From Burkholderia paludis (GTDB lineage: Bacteria > Pseudomonadota > Gammaproteobacteria > Burkholderiales > Burkholderiaceae): a stretch of 64,000 nucleotides of DNA. A model generated the notes under the pieces. The model had not been told where the DNA came from and made no database searches. It saw only the letters and a list, made by a program, of their open reading frames with translations. Shown in pieces: positions 37,961 through 47,202 of this stretch. Location: positions 49,590 to 113,589 of the forward strand of contig NZ_JPGL01000027.1 of NCBI RefSeq assembly GCF_000732615.1. The letters are read 5' to 3'. Every line of letters starts with the position of its first letter. Within the stretch, counting starts at the first letter, position 1. The translations under genes were made by a program, and so were the position numbers.

Positions 37961-39336
37961 GCCGGCTCATCATCGTTTCGAACCGCGTCGCGCCGATTTC
38001 GGAAGGCGAGCCGGCGGCGGGCGGTCTCGCGATCGGCGTCTACGATGCGCTGAAGGAGACGGGCGGCATGTGGTTCGGCTGGAGCGGCGAGGTGGTCGCC
38101 TCCGGCGCGCCGCAGATCCGCGTCGAGGAGCGCGGGCCGGTGACGTTCGCGACCGTCGGGCTGTCGCGCCGCGATTACGAACAGTATTACCGCGGTTTTT
38201 CGAACGCGACGCTGTGGCCGGCATTCCACTACCGCGCGGACCTGATCCAGTACGATCGCCACGAATTCGAAGGCTACAGCCGGGTCAACGTCTGGCTCGC
38301 GCAGCAGCTCGTGCCGCTGCTGCAGGACGACGACGTGATCTGGGTGCACGACTATCACCTGATCCCGTTCGCGCGTGCGCTGCGCGCGGCGGGCGTGAAG
38401 AACCGCATCGGCTTCTTTCTGCACATTCCGTTTCCGGCCGCGCAGGTGCTCGTCAACGTGCCGCCGCACCGCGAGCTCGTCGAGTCGCTGTGCGCGTTCG
38501 ACCTGCTCGGCTTCCAGACCGAACCCGACCTGCGTGCGTTCTGCGACTACGTCGAATACGAGGCGGGCGGGACGGTCGAGCGTGACGGGCAGACGGTGCG
38601 CGTGCGCGCGTTCGGCCAGACGCTGCGCGCGGCCGCCTATCCGATCGGCGTCTATCCGGACGAGATCGCGTCGCTCGCGAAGGCGGGCGAGCACGGCAAG
38701 GCCGTGCGCACGCTCGCGACGTCGCTGCGCGGGCGGCAACTGATCATGAGCGTCGACCGGCTCGATTATTCGAAGGGGCTGGTCGAACGCTTCCGCGCGT
38801 TCGAGAAGCTGCTCGAGCACCAGGCATCGATCCGCAACCGCGTGTCGTTCCTGCAGATCGCGCCGTCGACGCGCGCCGACCTGCGTGCCTACCAGGACAT
38901 CCGCCTGCAACTCGAGGCGGAGTCGGGGCGCATCAACGGCCGCTATGCCGAACTCGACTGGGCGCCGATCCTTTACATCCACCGCCAGTACGACCGCCAG
39001 TTGCTGGCCGCGCTGTACAGGCTCGCACGCGTGGGCTTCGTAACGCCGCTGCGCGACGGGATGAACCTCGTCGCCAAGGAATACGTGTCAGCGCAGGATC
39101 CGGACGATCCCGGCGTACTCGTGCTGTCGCGTTTCGCCGGCGCCGCGCGCGAGCTGACGGGCGCGCTGATCGTCAATCCGATCGATATCGACGGAATGGC
39201 CGACGCGCTGTCGCAGGCGCTGACGATGCCGCTCGCCGAGCGGCGCGCGCGTTACGCGGACATGATTGCGCAGCTTCGCGAGAACAACGTGTCGGTGTGG
39301 CGCGACAACTTCCTGCGCGATCTGCAGCTCGCATAG
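37957..39336 (+). CDS. otsA: Trehalose-6-phosphate synthase
   Basis: 459 residues, GT20. Makes trehalose-6-phosphate from UDP-glucose and glucose-6-phosphate. Visible: [11 protein letters not shown], the [11 protein letters not shown] glycine loop, [44 protein letters not shown] and [15 protein letters not shown]. Translationally coupled to otsB. A strong terminator follows. Confidence 0.97.
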   Translation: MSRLIIVSNRVAPISEGEPAAGGLAIGVYDALKETGGMWFGWSGEVVASGAPQIRVEERGPVTFATVGLSRRDYEQYYRGFSNATLWPAFHYRADLIQYDRHEFEGYSRVNVWLAQQLVPLLQDDDVIWVHDYHLIPFARALRAAGVKNRIGFFLHIPFPAAQVLVNVPPHRELVESLCAFDLLGFQTEPDLRAFCDYVEYEAGGTVERDGQTVRVRAFGQTLRAAAYPIGVYPDEIASLAKAGEHGKAVRTLATSLRGRQLIMSVDRLDYSKGLVERFRAFEKLLEHQASIRNRVSFLQIAPSTRADLRAYQDIRLQLEAESGRINGRYAELDWAPILYIHRQYDRQLLAALYRLARVGFVTPLRDGMNLVAKEYVSAQDPDDPGVLVLSRFAGAARELTGALIVNPIDIDGMADALSQALTMPLAERRARYADMIAQLRENNVSVWRDNFLRDLQLA

Positions 39337-39361
39337 CCGGCGGTTTCCGGCGCCATGAAAA

Positions 39362-39395
39362 AAGCCGCAGCGCGGGAAGCGCTGCGGCTTTTTTT
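39362..39395. terminator. Bidirectional terminator between otsA and the ABC exporter
   Basis: AAGCCGCAGCGC (39362-39373), loop GGGAA, GCGCTGCGGCTT (39379-39390), T-run after and A-run before, serving converging genes. Confidence 0.9.
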
Positions 39396-39408
39396 GTCGG
39401 CCGGCGGG

Positions 39409-41322
39409 TCAGGCCGCGCGTTCGCCGGTCGGCGTGTTGCCGTCGGGCGGCGCGTGATGGCGGCCGTGCTGTTTCGCGAGCAGGTCGCGGTACAGGCCCG
39501 GGCGGTTGCGCAGTTCGTCGGGCGGGCCGTCGTCGATCACCTTGCCGTTGTTCATCACGATGATCCGGTCGAAGTTGCGCAACGTCGACAGGCGGTGGGC
39601 GATCGCGATTACCGTGCGGCCGACCATCAGGCGGTCGAGTGCGCTCTGGATCGCTTCCTCCGATGCGCTGTCGAGCGCCGACGTCGCTTCGTCGAGCAGC
39701 AGGATCGGCGCGTCCTTCAGGATCGCGCGCGCGATCGCGATGCGCTGGCGCTGGCCGCCCGACAGCTTGACGCCGCGATCGCCGACGATCGTGTCGTAGC
39801 CTTCCGGCATCGCCTCGATGAACTCCGCGCAGCGGGCGTCGCGCGCGGCGGCGAGCACTTCCTCGCGGGTCGCCTCGGGGCGGCCGTACGCGATGTTGTC
39901 GTAGATCGTCCGGTGCAGCAGCGAGATGTCCTGCGGCACGAGCGCGATCGCGTGGCGCAGGCTGTCCTGCGTGATTGTCTTCACGTCCTGGCCGTCGACC
40001 TGCACGGCGCCGTCCTGCGTGTCGTAGAAGCGCTGCAGCAGCGCGAGCACGGTCGACTTGCCGGCGCCGGACTTGCCGATCAGGCCCACGCGCTGGCCCG
40101 GCTCGATATGGAGGTCGAAGTGATCGAGGATCGCGCGGCGATGCGGATACGCGAACGTCACGCGCTCGAAGTCGACGCGGCCGCCCTTGGCGGACAGCGG
40201 CTGTGCGTCGGAGCGATCCGGCATCCCGTGCGGCTCGAGCAGCGTCTTCACGGCTTCGGACAGGCGCGCGATGTGCTGCGTGACGTCGACGAGCGCCACC
40301 GCGAGGTCGCGCGTGCCGTGCAGGATCGTGAAGCCGAGCGAGCTGACGAGCACGATGTCGCCCGACGTCGCGCGACCCTGGTCCCACAGCCACAGCGCCC
40401 AGCCGAGCAGGCCGGCGGACAGCATCGCGGTGATCACCGCATGCAGCAGGCGCAGCTTCTCGAGATAGAGCAGGCTCTGCTGGCGCGCGTCCATCTCGGC
40501 CTTGACCGTCGCGCCGAAGCGCTTCTGCTCGCGCAGCGTCATCCCGAACGCGCGCACGAGGCCCATGTTGCCGATGACGTCCACGAGTTCGCCGTCGACC
40601 GCCGCGGCTTTCGCCGCGAACGCGTGATGGCGTGCGGAGCCGCGACCGGCCAGCTTGAACAGCACGATGGCAAGCACTGCCGAGCAGCCGAGCAGGCCGG
40701 CCGCCATCATCGGGTTGACGACGATGATCATCAGGATCGCGCCCATCACCGCGATGCACGGCGGCAGCACGTTCCACGCCATCGTGTTCTCCGACGTGTA
40801 GACGGCGTTCGACGTGGCCGTGATGCGGCTCGCGAGCGTGCCGGGCTGCTTTTCGGCGTAGTAGGTCGGCGAATGGCCGATCAGGTACTGGAACAGGTCG
40901 CGTCGCAGGTCGCCGGTGACCGCCACGAACGTGTGGGCGGCGAACCAGCCGCCGACGCGCCACAGCAGGTTGTCGGCGGCGATCAGCCCGACGAGCAGCG
41001 CGAACGCGCTCCACAGCGGGCCGGGGTGATGGCGTCCGGCCGCAAGCACGTCGATCAGGTGCTTGATCGCGTATTGCGAACCGAGTGCGCAGCCGACGGC
41101 GGCCAGCACACTGCAGAGCACGACCAGATGAGCGACGGGATGCAGGCGGATGTAGCGGAACAGGAACGCGATCGGCCGATGCGCGTAGCTCGACAGCTTC
41201 GCGTTGTGGGCGTTGCGCTGGGCAGGGGTGAGAGATTCCAAAATATGCGTGCGGTGATTCTGTGATTGAGCGTGGCGGCTGGGGCACATGCCGGCGTTCG
41301 CCCGGACTGAATAATCCGGCAT
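39409..41322 (-). CDS. ABC exporter, fused permease and ATPase
   Basis: About 637 residues. The N-terminal half has about six membrane helices (such as LHPVAHLVVLCSVLAAVGCAL and LWSAFALLVGLIAADNLLW); the C-terminal nucleotide-binding domain has Walker A GKSGAGKST, signature LSGGQRQRIAIARAI and Walker B ILLLDEATSALD. General MsbA-like export family, possibly lipid or drug export; substrate not predictable. The start is uncertain: ATG 41322, TTG 41331 and ATG 41289 are all in frame, with homology beginning only after about residue 40. The next gene, a glycosyltransferase, is divergent. Confidence 0.88.
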   Translation of the reverse strand: MPDYSVRANAGMCPSRHAQSQNHRTHILESLTPAQRNAHNAKLSSYAHRPIAFLFRYIRLHPVAHLVVLCSVLAAVGCALGSQYAIKHLIDVLAAGRHHPGPLWSAFALLVGLIAADNLLWRVGGWFAAHTFVAVTGDLRRDLFQYLIGHSPTYYAEKQPGTLASRITATSNAVYTSENTMAWNVLPPCIAVMGAILMIIVVNPMMAAGLLGCSAVLAIVLFKLAGRGSARHHAFAAKAAAVDGELVDVIGNMGLVRAFGMTLREQKRFGATVKAEMDARQQSLLYLEKLRLLHAVITAMLSAGLLGWALWLWDQGRATSGDIVLVSSLGFTILHGTRDLAVALVDVTQHIARLSEAVKTLLEPHGMPDRSDAQPLSAKGGRVDFERVTFAYPHRRAILDHFDLHIEPGQRVGLIGKSGAGKSTVLALLQRFYDTQDGAVQVDGQDVKTITQDSLRHAIALVPQDISLLHRTIYDNIAYGRPEATREEVLAAARDARCAEFIEAMPEGYDTIVGDRGVKLSGGQRQRIAIARAILKDAPILLLDEATSALDSASEEAIQSALDRLMVGRTVIAIAHRLSTLRNFDRIIVMNNGKVIDDGPPDELRNRPGLYRDLLAKQHGRHHAPPDGNTPTGERAA

Positions 41323-41331
41323 TGTAAACAA

Positions 41332-41804
41332 GGCCGTGCATCGCGCTGCGCGAATCTTGCCTGGGTCCGCGGCTCGCGATCGATTTTGAGATAAAATCCG
41401 GCATCCCGTCCTGCCTCATGTGCCGGAATCACGCTGCCGGCAGCGACGGGTGCAAGGGATGCCAAAAGGGCCTTCCACTCTAGAACGGACACCCAAGTCC
41501 GCGGGTTGCAAAGTGTTGCACCTTTGTAACAAAGTAAAGTGTTTGAAATGTTGTGCGCCGTATCGGGATTAACCCTAGATAATCGGCTTCGGGTTCGATT
41601 CCAGGTTTTTTACGAACCCCTGTCAACGGGTCTTCGTTTCAAACGTTCTAAGCCTGTCACGTCGCCGACGCTCCTCGAGCAGCGCGGGTCCGACGCCCCC
41701 GGCAGGCTGATTCGTCCGATCTTCGGACGAAATGCATCCAGCCCGGACCGCCGGCAGGTTGCCGACCCATACCTGGTTTTTAGCCGATTTTTTAGGAGTT
41801 ACGC
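41332..41804 (+). other. 473-base gene-free leader upstream of the GT4 gene
   Basis: Contains the ABC exporter promoter on the minus strand and the leader of the glycosyltransferase. Less G+C-rich than the neighbours around 41500-41600. A small palindrome-like CTTTGTAACAAAG lies near 41522-41534, and a TAGATAAT element near 41576-41583 could be a -10, which would give a leader of over 200 bases. No conserved RNA recognised. Confidence 0.5.
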
Positions 41805-42869
41805 ATGCGAATCGCCCAAATCGCTCCGTTGCACGAAGCGGTCCCCCCGAAACTGTACGGTGGCACCGAGCGAGTGGTGTCCTATCTCACCGAAGCACTC
41901 GTCGAGATGGGGCATGACGTCACGCTCTTCGCGAGCGGCGATTCGCAAACCTCCGCGAAGCTCGAAGCCTGCTGGCCGCAGGCGCTGCGCCTCGACCCGA
42001 CGATCCGCGACGTGATGGCCCCGCACATGCTGCTCCTCGAGCAGGTGCGCCGCCGTGCGGACGAGTTCGATATCCTGCACTGCCATATCGACTACTACCC
42101 GTTCTCGCTGTTCTCGCGCCAGCCGGTCCCGCATCTGACGACGATGCACGGCCGTCTCGACCTGCCGGAACTGCAGCCGATCTTCAACGCATTCACCGAC
42201 GTGCCGGTCGTGTCGATCTCCGACAACCAGCGCATCCCGCTGCCGCAGGCGAACTGGCTGTCGACCGTCTACCACGGCCTGCCGGAAAACCTGCTGACGC
42301 CGATCCCGAACGTGAAGCCGGGCTACCTCGCGTTCCTCGGCCGCATCTCGCCGGAGAAGCGCGTCGACACGGCGATCCGCATCGCCGAGCAGGCCGGCCT
42401 GCCGATCAAGATCGCCGCGAAGCTCGACAAGGCCGACCGCGCGTACTACGAAGAAAAGATCAAGCCGCTGTTCGCGCTGCCGCACGTCGAGTACATCGGT
42501 GAGATCAGCGAGGCCGAGAAGACCGAATTCCTCGGCAACGCGCATGCGCTGCTGTTCCCGATCGACTGGCCGGAGCCGTTCGGCCTGGTGATGATCGAGG
42601 CGATGGCTTGCGGTACGCCGGTGATCGCGTTCAAGCGCGGTTCGGTGCCGGAAGTGATCGACAACGGCGTGTCGGGCTTCGTCGTCGAAGACGAACTGTC
42701 GGCCGTCGCCGCGCTCAAGCGCCTCGACACGCTGCCGCGCGAGAAGGTCCGCGCCGCGTTCGAAGCCCGCTTCTCGTCGAAGGTGATGGCGCAGAACTAC
42801 GTGAAGGGCTACGAGGAACTGCTGCGTCAGAAGCGCCGCACGGTGCTCCGCGAAGTCAACGCAGGCTGA
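41805..42869 (+). CDS. Glycosyltransferase family 4 protein
   Basis: 354 residues, GT-B fold. N-terminal MRIAQIAPLHEAVPPKLYGGTERVVSYL resembles GT4 enzymes with a conserved PP..YGGTE acceptor-side loop; the C-terminal nucleotide-sugar motif is EPFGLVMIEAMACGTPVIAFKRGSVPEVI. The central GRISPEKRVDTAI is also typical. No signal peptide. Acts alone, not in a polysaccharide cluster, so the product is unknown. AGGAG precedes the ATG by 8 bases. Followed by a GC-rich hairpin. Confidence 0.9.
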   Translation: MRIAQIAPLHEAVPPKLYGGTERVVSYLTEALVEMGHDVTLFASGDSQTSAKLEACWPQALRLDPTIRDVMAPHMLLLEQVRRRADEFDILHCHIDYYPFSLFSRQPVPHLTTMHGRLDLPELQPIFNAFTDVPVVSISDNQRIPLPQANWLSTVYHGLPENLLTPIPNVKPGYLAFLGRISPEKRVDTAIRIAEQAGLPIKIAAKLDKADRAYYEEKIKPLFALPHVEYIGEISEAEKTEFLGNAHALLFPIDWPEPFGLVMIEAMACGTPVIAFKRGSVPEVIDNGVSGFVVEDELSAVAALKRLDTLPREKVRAAFEARFSSKVMAQNYVKGYEELLRQKRRTVLREVNAG

Positions 42870-42910
42870 TTGCCGGCCGCCGCCGCGCGGCGGCGCACGG
42901 CCAGTGAACG

Positions 42911-42939
42911 ACGCCCCGCCCGGGTTTCCGGCGGGGCGT
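42911..42939 (+). terminator. Hairpin after the GT4 gene
   Basis: ACGCCCCGCC (42911-42920), loop of nine bases, GGCGGGGCGT (42930-42939). The T-tract is poor (TGTC), so termination may be partial. Confidence 0.55.
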
Positions 42940-43025
42940 TGTCACATCCGCGGCGCGGATCTGTTGTATTCTCGCCGCGCCCGATACCTCGAACGGCCCT
43001 CGAAGCGGCCCGGCAGGTCATCCGG

Positions 43026-43056
43026 CCGTCTGTCCAGACGGTAATGTCCCTATAAT
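43026..43056 (+). promoter_or_regulatory. Promoter with overlapping palindrome before the 43107 gene
   Basis: TATAAT at 43051-43056 is a perfect -10. The expected -35 site is occupied by the inverted repeat CCGTCTG-TC-CAGACGG (43026-43041), whose placement suggests a repressor or activator site. Confidence 0.55.
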
Positions 43057-43106
43057 GGCCGTGCCGTGAAATCCGGCCCCTTACGAATATCCAGAGGAGA
43101 GCAGTC

Positions 43107-43916
43107 TTGGCGAGAACGAAATCCACGCGCGCAGCGCCGGCCCCCGGCGCCGGTGTGATCTTCGCGTTGCGCGCGATCGGTCTCGTGCTGCTCGCGCGCT
43201 GGCTGTTCTCGATGTCCCAGATGGGCTATCGCTCGTCGCTGTCGGCGATGGTGTCGTCGCCGTGGGCATTCGTCTATCTCCTGCTGATCTTCCTGCTGCT
43301 CGCGCTGCCGGGCGCCGTTGCGCGCGCCGAACGGCCGTTCCACCCGCTGCCGCAGTGGCTGCGGCAGGCGCTGCGGGTCTTTGCACTGATCGGTTTCCTG
43401 TTTGCGGTCTGGTCGATCGGTGCGTTCGCCTGGGCGGCCGGCTGGCGTCACGCGCTGCATGCGGTAACGGCGACCAACGGCTGGCTCGTCGCCGCGCCGG
43501 CGCTTTATGCCGCGATCGTCTGGATCTGCCGCCCGCGGCCGCTGTGGCGAACCAACGTGGCCGCCCGCCGCTTCGCGGTCGGCCGCTATGCGATTTCGCT
43601 CGACGTGCTCACACGCACCGCGATCGTCTGGATGGAAAGCCGCAAGGTCGGCCAGTACGACGCACGCGAACTGTCGGTGCGCTGGCCGGGCCGGGCGGCG
43701 CCGGTGACGGGCGGGCAGGGTGAGCCGGGCGGGCAACCGGCTGCGGCGCCGGCGCCCCGCGGCGGCCTGTTCCGGCGGCCGAAGGTGGAATTGCTGTGGG
43801 ATTCGCCGGCGGCTGTCGGCCATAACCGGCAAATCGTGATGCGCGCGCCGCTCGTGACCGAGGGCGACCGCGTCGCGGTGCTGGCGCTCGATGCCGCGCT
43901 CAAGCAGATCGTCTGA
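43107..43916 (+). CDS. Predicted inner-membrane protein of unknown function
   Basis: 269 residues from a TTG start (MARTKSTRAAPAPGAG) with GAGGAGA just upstream. Four hydrophobic segments at about residues 17-36, 52-70, 90-113 and 125-142, followed by a soluble C-terminal domain of about 125 residues (RRFAVGRYAISLDVLTRTAIVWMESRKVGQYDARELSVRW) and a Gly/Pro/Ala-rich linker near 195-212. No family recognised. DUF2214 follows after 39 bases. Confidence 0.75.
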   Translation: MARTKSTRAAPAPGAGVIFALRAIGLVLLARWLFSMSQMGYRSSLSAMVSSPWAFVYLLLIFLLLALPGAVARAERPFHPLPQWLRQALRVFALIGFLFAVWSIGAFAWAAGWRHALHAVTATNGWLVAAPALYAAIVWICRPRPLWRTNVAARRFAVGRYAISLDVLTRTAIVWMESRKVGQYDARELSVRWPGRAAPVTGGQGEPGGQPAAAPAPRGGLFRRPKVELLWDSPAAVGHNRQIVMRAPLVTEGDRVAVLALDAALKQIV

Positions 43917-43955
43917 CAGGGCCCGCACACGGCGTGCGGGCGACAGGGAGGGGCG

Positions 43956-44420
43956 ATGATCGTCCGTTGGTTGCTGGCTGCCGTTCACCTGAGCGCGTTC
44001 GGCGTCGCGTTTGCCGCGATCGCGGGGCGCAACCGCGCGCTGCGCCGGCTCATCGCGTCGGCGCAGGCGTCCGACCTGCCGGGTGTGTTCAAAGCCGACG
44101 CCGTGTGGGGGCTGTCGGCGCTCGTCCTGATCGTGACGGGGCTCGCGCGCGCGTTCGGCGGTTTCGAGAAAGGCACTGCGTACTACCTGCACGAACCGCT
44201 CTTTCACCTGAAGATGACGGCGCTCGTGCTGATCCTGCTGCTCGAGGTCGTGCCGATGCTCGGGCTGATCCGCTGGCGCGTCGCCGCGCGGCAGCGGCAG
44301 ATGCCCGATCTCGGCCGGGCGCGCACCTATGTGCGGATCGGCCACTGGCAGGCGCTGCTCGTGATCGTCATCGTGTTTGCCGCGTCGGGAATGGCGCGGG
44401 GGATCGGCTTGGCCGGCTAG
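43956..44420 (+). CDS. DUF2214 family membrane protein
   Basis: 154 residues with four predicted membrane helices. The pattern LLAAVHLSAFGVAFAAIAGRNRAL, DAVWGLSALVLIVTGLARAFGGFEKGTAYYLHEPLFHLKM and a last helix LLVIVIVFAASGMARGIGL matches the DUF2214 family, whose function is unknown. The conserved His in the first helix and in LFHLK hint at metal or heme binding, unproven. Probably co-transcribed with the upstream gene. Confidence 0.8.
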   Translation: MIVRWLLAAVHLSAFGVAFAAIAGRNRALRRLIASAQASDLPGVFKADAVWGLSALVLIVTGLARAFGGFEKGTAYYLHEPLFHLKMTALVLILLLEVVPMLGLIRWRVAARQRQMPDLGRARTYVRIGHWQALLVIVIVFAASGMARGIGLAG

Positions 44421-44597
44421 GGGCCGGCCGGACACGGTTGGCGTCGCCACCAGCGTAATCCGGATCCGTGCGACCTGAGCAAAATCTTCATCCCGGCGCC
44501 AGCCGGTCCGGCGCGTGCCGCGGTATGTCGCCCGCCCGGGTTGCGGCCGGGCGATCCTGCCGCCCGGTCCGTGCCGCGCTCAACTCGGTCAACGCGC

Positions 44598-45950
44598 TCA
44601 ACGCACGAGACAGGGGCGCTTGTTGTTGAAGGTCCAACCCGGAACCAGATACTGCATGGCCGCCGCGTCGTCGCGGGCGCCGAGCCCATGCTGCCTGTAC
44701 AGTTCGTGCGCGACCGCGACGGCATCCATGTCGATGTCGATGCCGAGTCCTGGCCGTTTCGGCACGTCCACCAGCCCGTTCTCGATCTTCAGCGGCTCGC
44801 GCGTCAGCCGTTCGCCGTCCTGCCAGATCCAGTGCGTGTCGATCGCGGTGACCTGGCCCGGCGCGGCCGCCGCGACATGCGTGAACATCGCGAGCGACAC
44901 GTCGAAGTGGTTGTTCGAGTGTGAACCCCACGTGAGGCCCCAGTCGCGACACATCTGCGCGACGCGCACCGAACCCTGCATCGTCCAGAAGTGCGGATCG
45001 GCGAGCGGGATGTCGACGGCCTGCAACTGGATCGCGTGACCCATTTGACGCCAGTCGGTCGCGATCATGTTGGTGGCGGTCGGCAGGCCCGTCGCGCGAC
45101 GGAATTCGGCCATCACCTCGCGGCCGGAGTAACCGTTCTCCGCGCCGCACGGATCTTCCGCGTACGCGAGCACGTGATGCTGATCGCGGCACAGCCGCAC
45201 GGCCTCGTCGAGCGACCACGCGCCGTTGGGGTCGAGCGTGACGCGCGCGTCCGGGAAGCGCTCGGCGAGCGCCGTCACGGCCTCGATCTCGCTTGCGCCC
45301 TCGAACACGCCGCCCTTCAGCTTGAAGTCGTTGAAGCCGTAGCGCGCGTGCGCGGCTTCGGCGAGCCGCACGACCGCCTCGGGCGTCAGCGCGGCTTCGT
45401 CGCGCACGCGTGTCCAGTCGTCGGTCGCGCCGCGGCCGTCGCGATAGGGCAGTGCGGTTTTCGTACGGTCGCCGATGTAGAACAGGTAGCCGAGCATTTC
45501 GACGCGTTCGCGCTGCTGGCCCTCGCCGAGCAGCGCGGCGACCGGCACGCCGAGATGCTGGCCGAGCAGGTCGAGCAGCGCCGCCTCGAGCGCGGTGACC
45601 GCGTGGATCGTCGTGCGCAGGTCGAAGGTCTGCAGCCCGCGGCCGCTCGCGTCGCGATCGGCGAAAGTGCGCCGCACGTCGTTGAGCACCGCATGGTAAT
45701 TGCCGACCGCCTGGCCGACGACGAGCGCGCGGGCATCGTCGAGCGTGCGCCGGATGCTTTCGCCGCCCGGTACCTCGCCGACGCCGGTTCGGCCCGCGCT
45801 GTCCTTCAGGATCACGAGGTTGCGGGTGAAGAACGGACCGTGCGCGCCGCTCAGGTTGAGCAGCATGCTGTCGTGGCCGGCGACCGGAATCGCTTGCAGA
45901 TCGACGATGCGCGGCGTGTCGGGGGAAGGCGAGGCTGTGACGGCGTTCAT
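44598..45950 (-). CDS. gudD: Glucarate dehydratase
   Basis: 450 residues, enolase superfamily; dehydrates D-glucarate (and often L-idarate) to 5-keto-4-deoxyglucarate. Catalytic and metal segments: [14 protein letters not shown] (Lys base), [24 protein letters not shown] and [19 protein letters not shown] (His base). Length is close to the 446 residues of E. coli GudD. The ATG at 45950 gives [32 protein letters not shown]. Divergent from a FadR-type regulator that probably controls it. Confidence 0.94.
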   Translation of the reverse strand: MNAVTASPSPDTPRIVDLQAIPVAGHDSMLLNLSGAHGPFFTRNLVILKDSAGRTGVGEVPGGESIRRTLDDARALVVGQAVGNYHAVLNDVRRTFADRDASGRGLQTFDLRTTIHAVTALEAALLDLLGQHLGVPVAALLGEGQQRERVEMLGYLFYIGDRTKTALPYRDGRGATDDWTRVRDEAALTPEAVVRLAEAAHARYGFNDFKLKGGVFEGASEIEAVTALAERFPDARVTLDPNGAWSLDEAVRLCRDQHHVLAYAEDPCGAENGYSGREVMAEFRRATGLPTATNMIATDWRQMGHAIQLQAVDIPLADPHFWTMQGSVRVAQMCRDWGLTWGSHSNNHFDVSLAMFTHVAAAAPGQVTAIDTHWIWQDGERLTREPLKIENGLVDVPKRPGLGIDIDMDAVAVAHELYRQHGLGARDDAAAMQYLVPGWTFNNKRPCLVR

Positions 45951-46308
45951 GGGCGGCGATGGCGAAAGGGTGGGCGATGCCGTGCGGCAAAAGCTTTGCC
46001 GCGCGCGGCGGGAGGTGCGATCATTCGACAACCGACGTGCACGGCGCGCAAGGCCTGCATGTCGACCGCAACCCGGAACGGGGGAGCGCGACAAACTGAC
46101 CGGCGGAGCGCGGAACGCGAACGCTGGCTGATCGTAACGCACGGGACCGGGCGGCGCCGGAGCGCCGACTCGAGTCGACAGGAGATCCGTGCATCGATCA
46201 TCAGTCGTCGGATGACTTGTGACGCAGTATAATGAATCATCGGCTTTCGCTCAAACCCCGCGTAAACCCTCGGCTCACATTACGATCATTCAAAAAGGAA
46301 CCGGCCTC
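45951..46308. other. 358-base divergent promoter region gudD / FadR-type regulator
   Basis: Holds promoters for both genes and, at 46203-46217, a palindrome resembling a FadR-family operator (listed separately). No open frame with homology; in-frame extensions of both genes into this region lack conservation. Confidence 0.6.
46203..46233 (+). promoter_or_regulatory. Candidate FadR-family operator and -10 element
   Basis: AGTCGTC-G-GATGACT (46203-46217) has one mismatch in its arms and, read as TCGTCGGATGA, fits the FadR-subfamily pattern TNGTNNNACNA with one mismatch. A perfect TATAAT follows at 46228-46233, so the site would lie over the -35 region of the regulator gene. Confidence 0.5.
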
Positions 46309-47070
46309 ATGTCCGTGCCCACGCTTCCCGCAGCGCCGCGCCGTCGCGCACGCAGCCTCGCACAAGATGTCGTCGACGCGCTGACCGCGCAGATCGAGAA
46401 CGGCACGCTGCGTCCCGGCGACAAGCTGCCGACCGAAACCGAAGTGATGGCGGCGCAGGGCGTGAGCCGCACGGTCGTGCGCGAGGCGATCTCGCGGATG
46501 CAGGCGAGCGGTCTCGTCGAGACGCGCCACGGCATCGGCAGCTTCGTGCTGGAGCCGTCGCGCCGCCAGACGCTCGGCATCGATCCCGCGACGATCACCA
46601 CGCTGCGCGACGTGCTCGCGGTGCTGGAACTGCGCATCAGCCTCGAAAGCGAGTGCGCGAGCCTCGCCGCACAGCGCGCGAACGATACCGACCTCGCCGC
46701 GCTGCGGCGCGCGCTCGACGCGATCGCGACGGGCGCGGGCGGCGGCCGCGACACGGCGCAGCTCGACTTCCAGTTCCATCTGCAGATCGCGCAGTCCACC
46801 GGCAACCGCTATTTCGTCGACATCATGACGCAGCTCGGCACGTCGATCATTCCGCGCACGCGCGTGAATTCGGCGCGCTTCGCCGGCGACGATCTCGAGC
46901 GTTACGTGGGCCGGCTCAACCACGAGCACGAGGACATCTACGAGGCGATCGCGCGCCACGATCCGGAGGCCGCCCGCGCGGCGATGCGTACGCACCTCAC
47001 CAACAGCCGCGAGCGGCTGCGCCGCGCGCACGAGGCCGCCGAGGCCGAACGCGACACGCAGGCCGGCTGA
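46309..47070 (+). CDS. FadR/GntR family regulator (likely of glucarate catabolism)
   Basis: 253 residues. Winged helix LAQDVVDALTAQIENGTLRPGDKLPTETEVMAAQGVSRTVVREAISRMQASGLVETRHGIGSFVLEP, then the all-helical FCD ligand domain with LELRISLESECASLAA and FHLQIAQSTGNRYFVDIM. Regulators of this family bind sugar acids or carboxylates. Divergent placement from gudD suggests it senses glucarate or a breakdown product. ATG 46309 has AAGGAA upstream. Confidence 0.93.
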   Translation: MSVPTLPAAPRRRARSLAQDVVDALTAQIENGTLRPGDKLPTETEVMAAQGVSRTVVREAISRMQASGLVETRHGIGSFVLEPSRRQTLGIDPATITTLRDVLAVLELRISLESECASLAAQRANDTDLAALRRALDAIATGAGGGRDTAQLDFQFHLQIAQSTGNRYFVDIMTQLGTSIIPRTRVNSARFAGDDLERYVGRLNHEHEDIYEAIARHDPEAARAAMRTHLTNSRERLRRAHEAAEAERDTQAG

Positions 47071-47202
47071 CGCGCAGGCCTGCATGCCGCAGGCCTTGGC
47101 CGAACGGCTTCAACATCAGTCGTCATATAAGATCGGGGCGGCTGCCTCGATCTCCCGGGCCGGCCGGCGTATCCGCCGCCGGCCGTCGTCGGCCCGCTCC
47201 GC

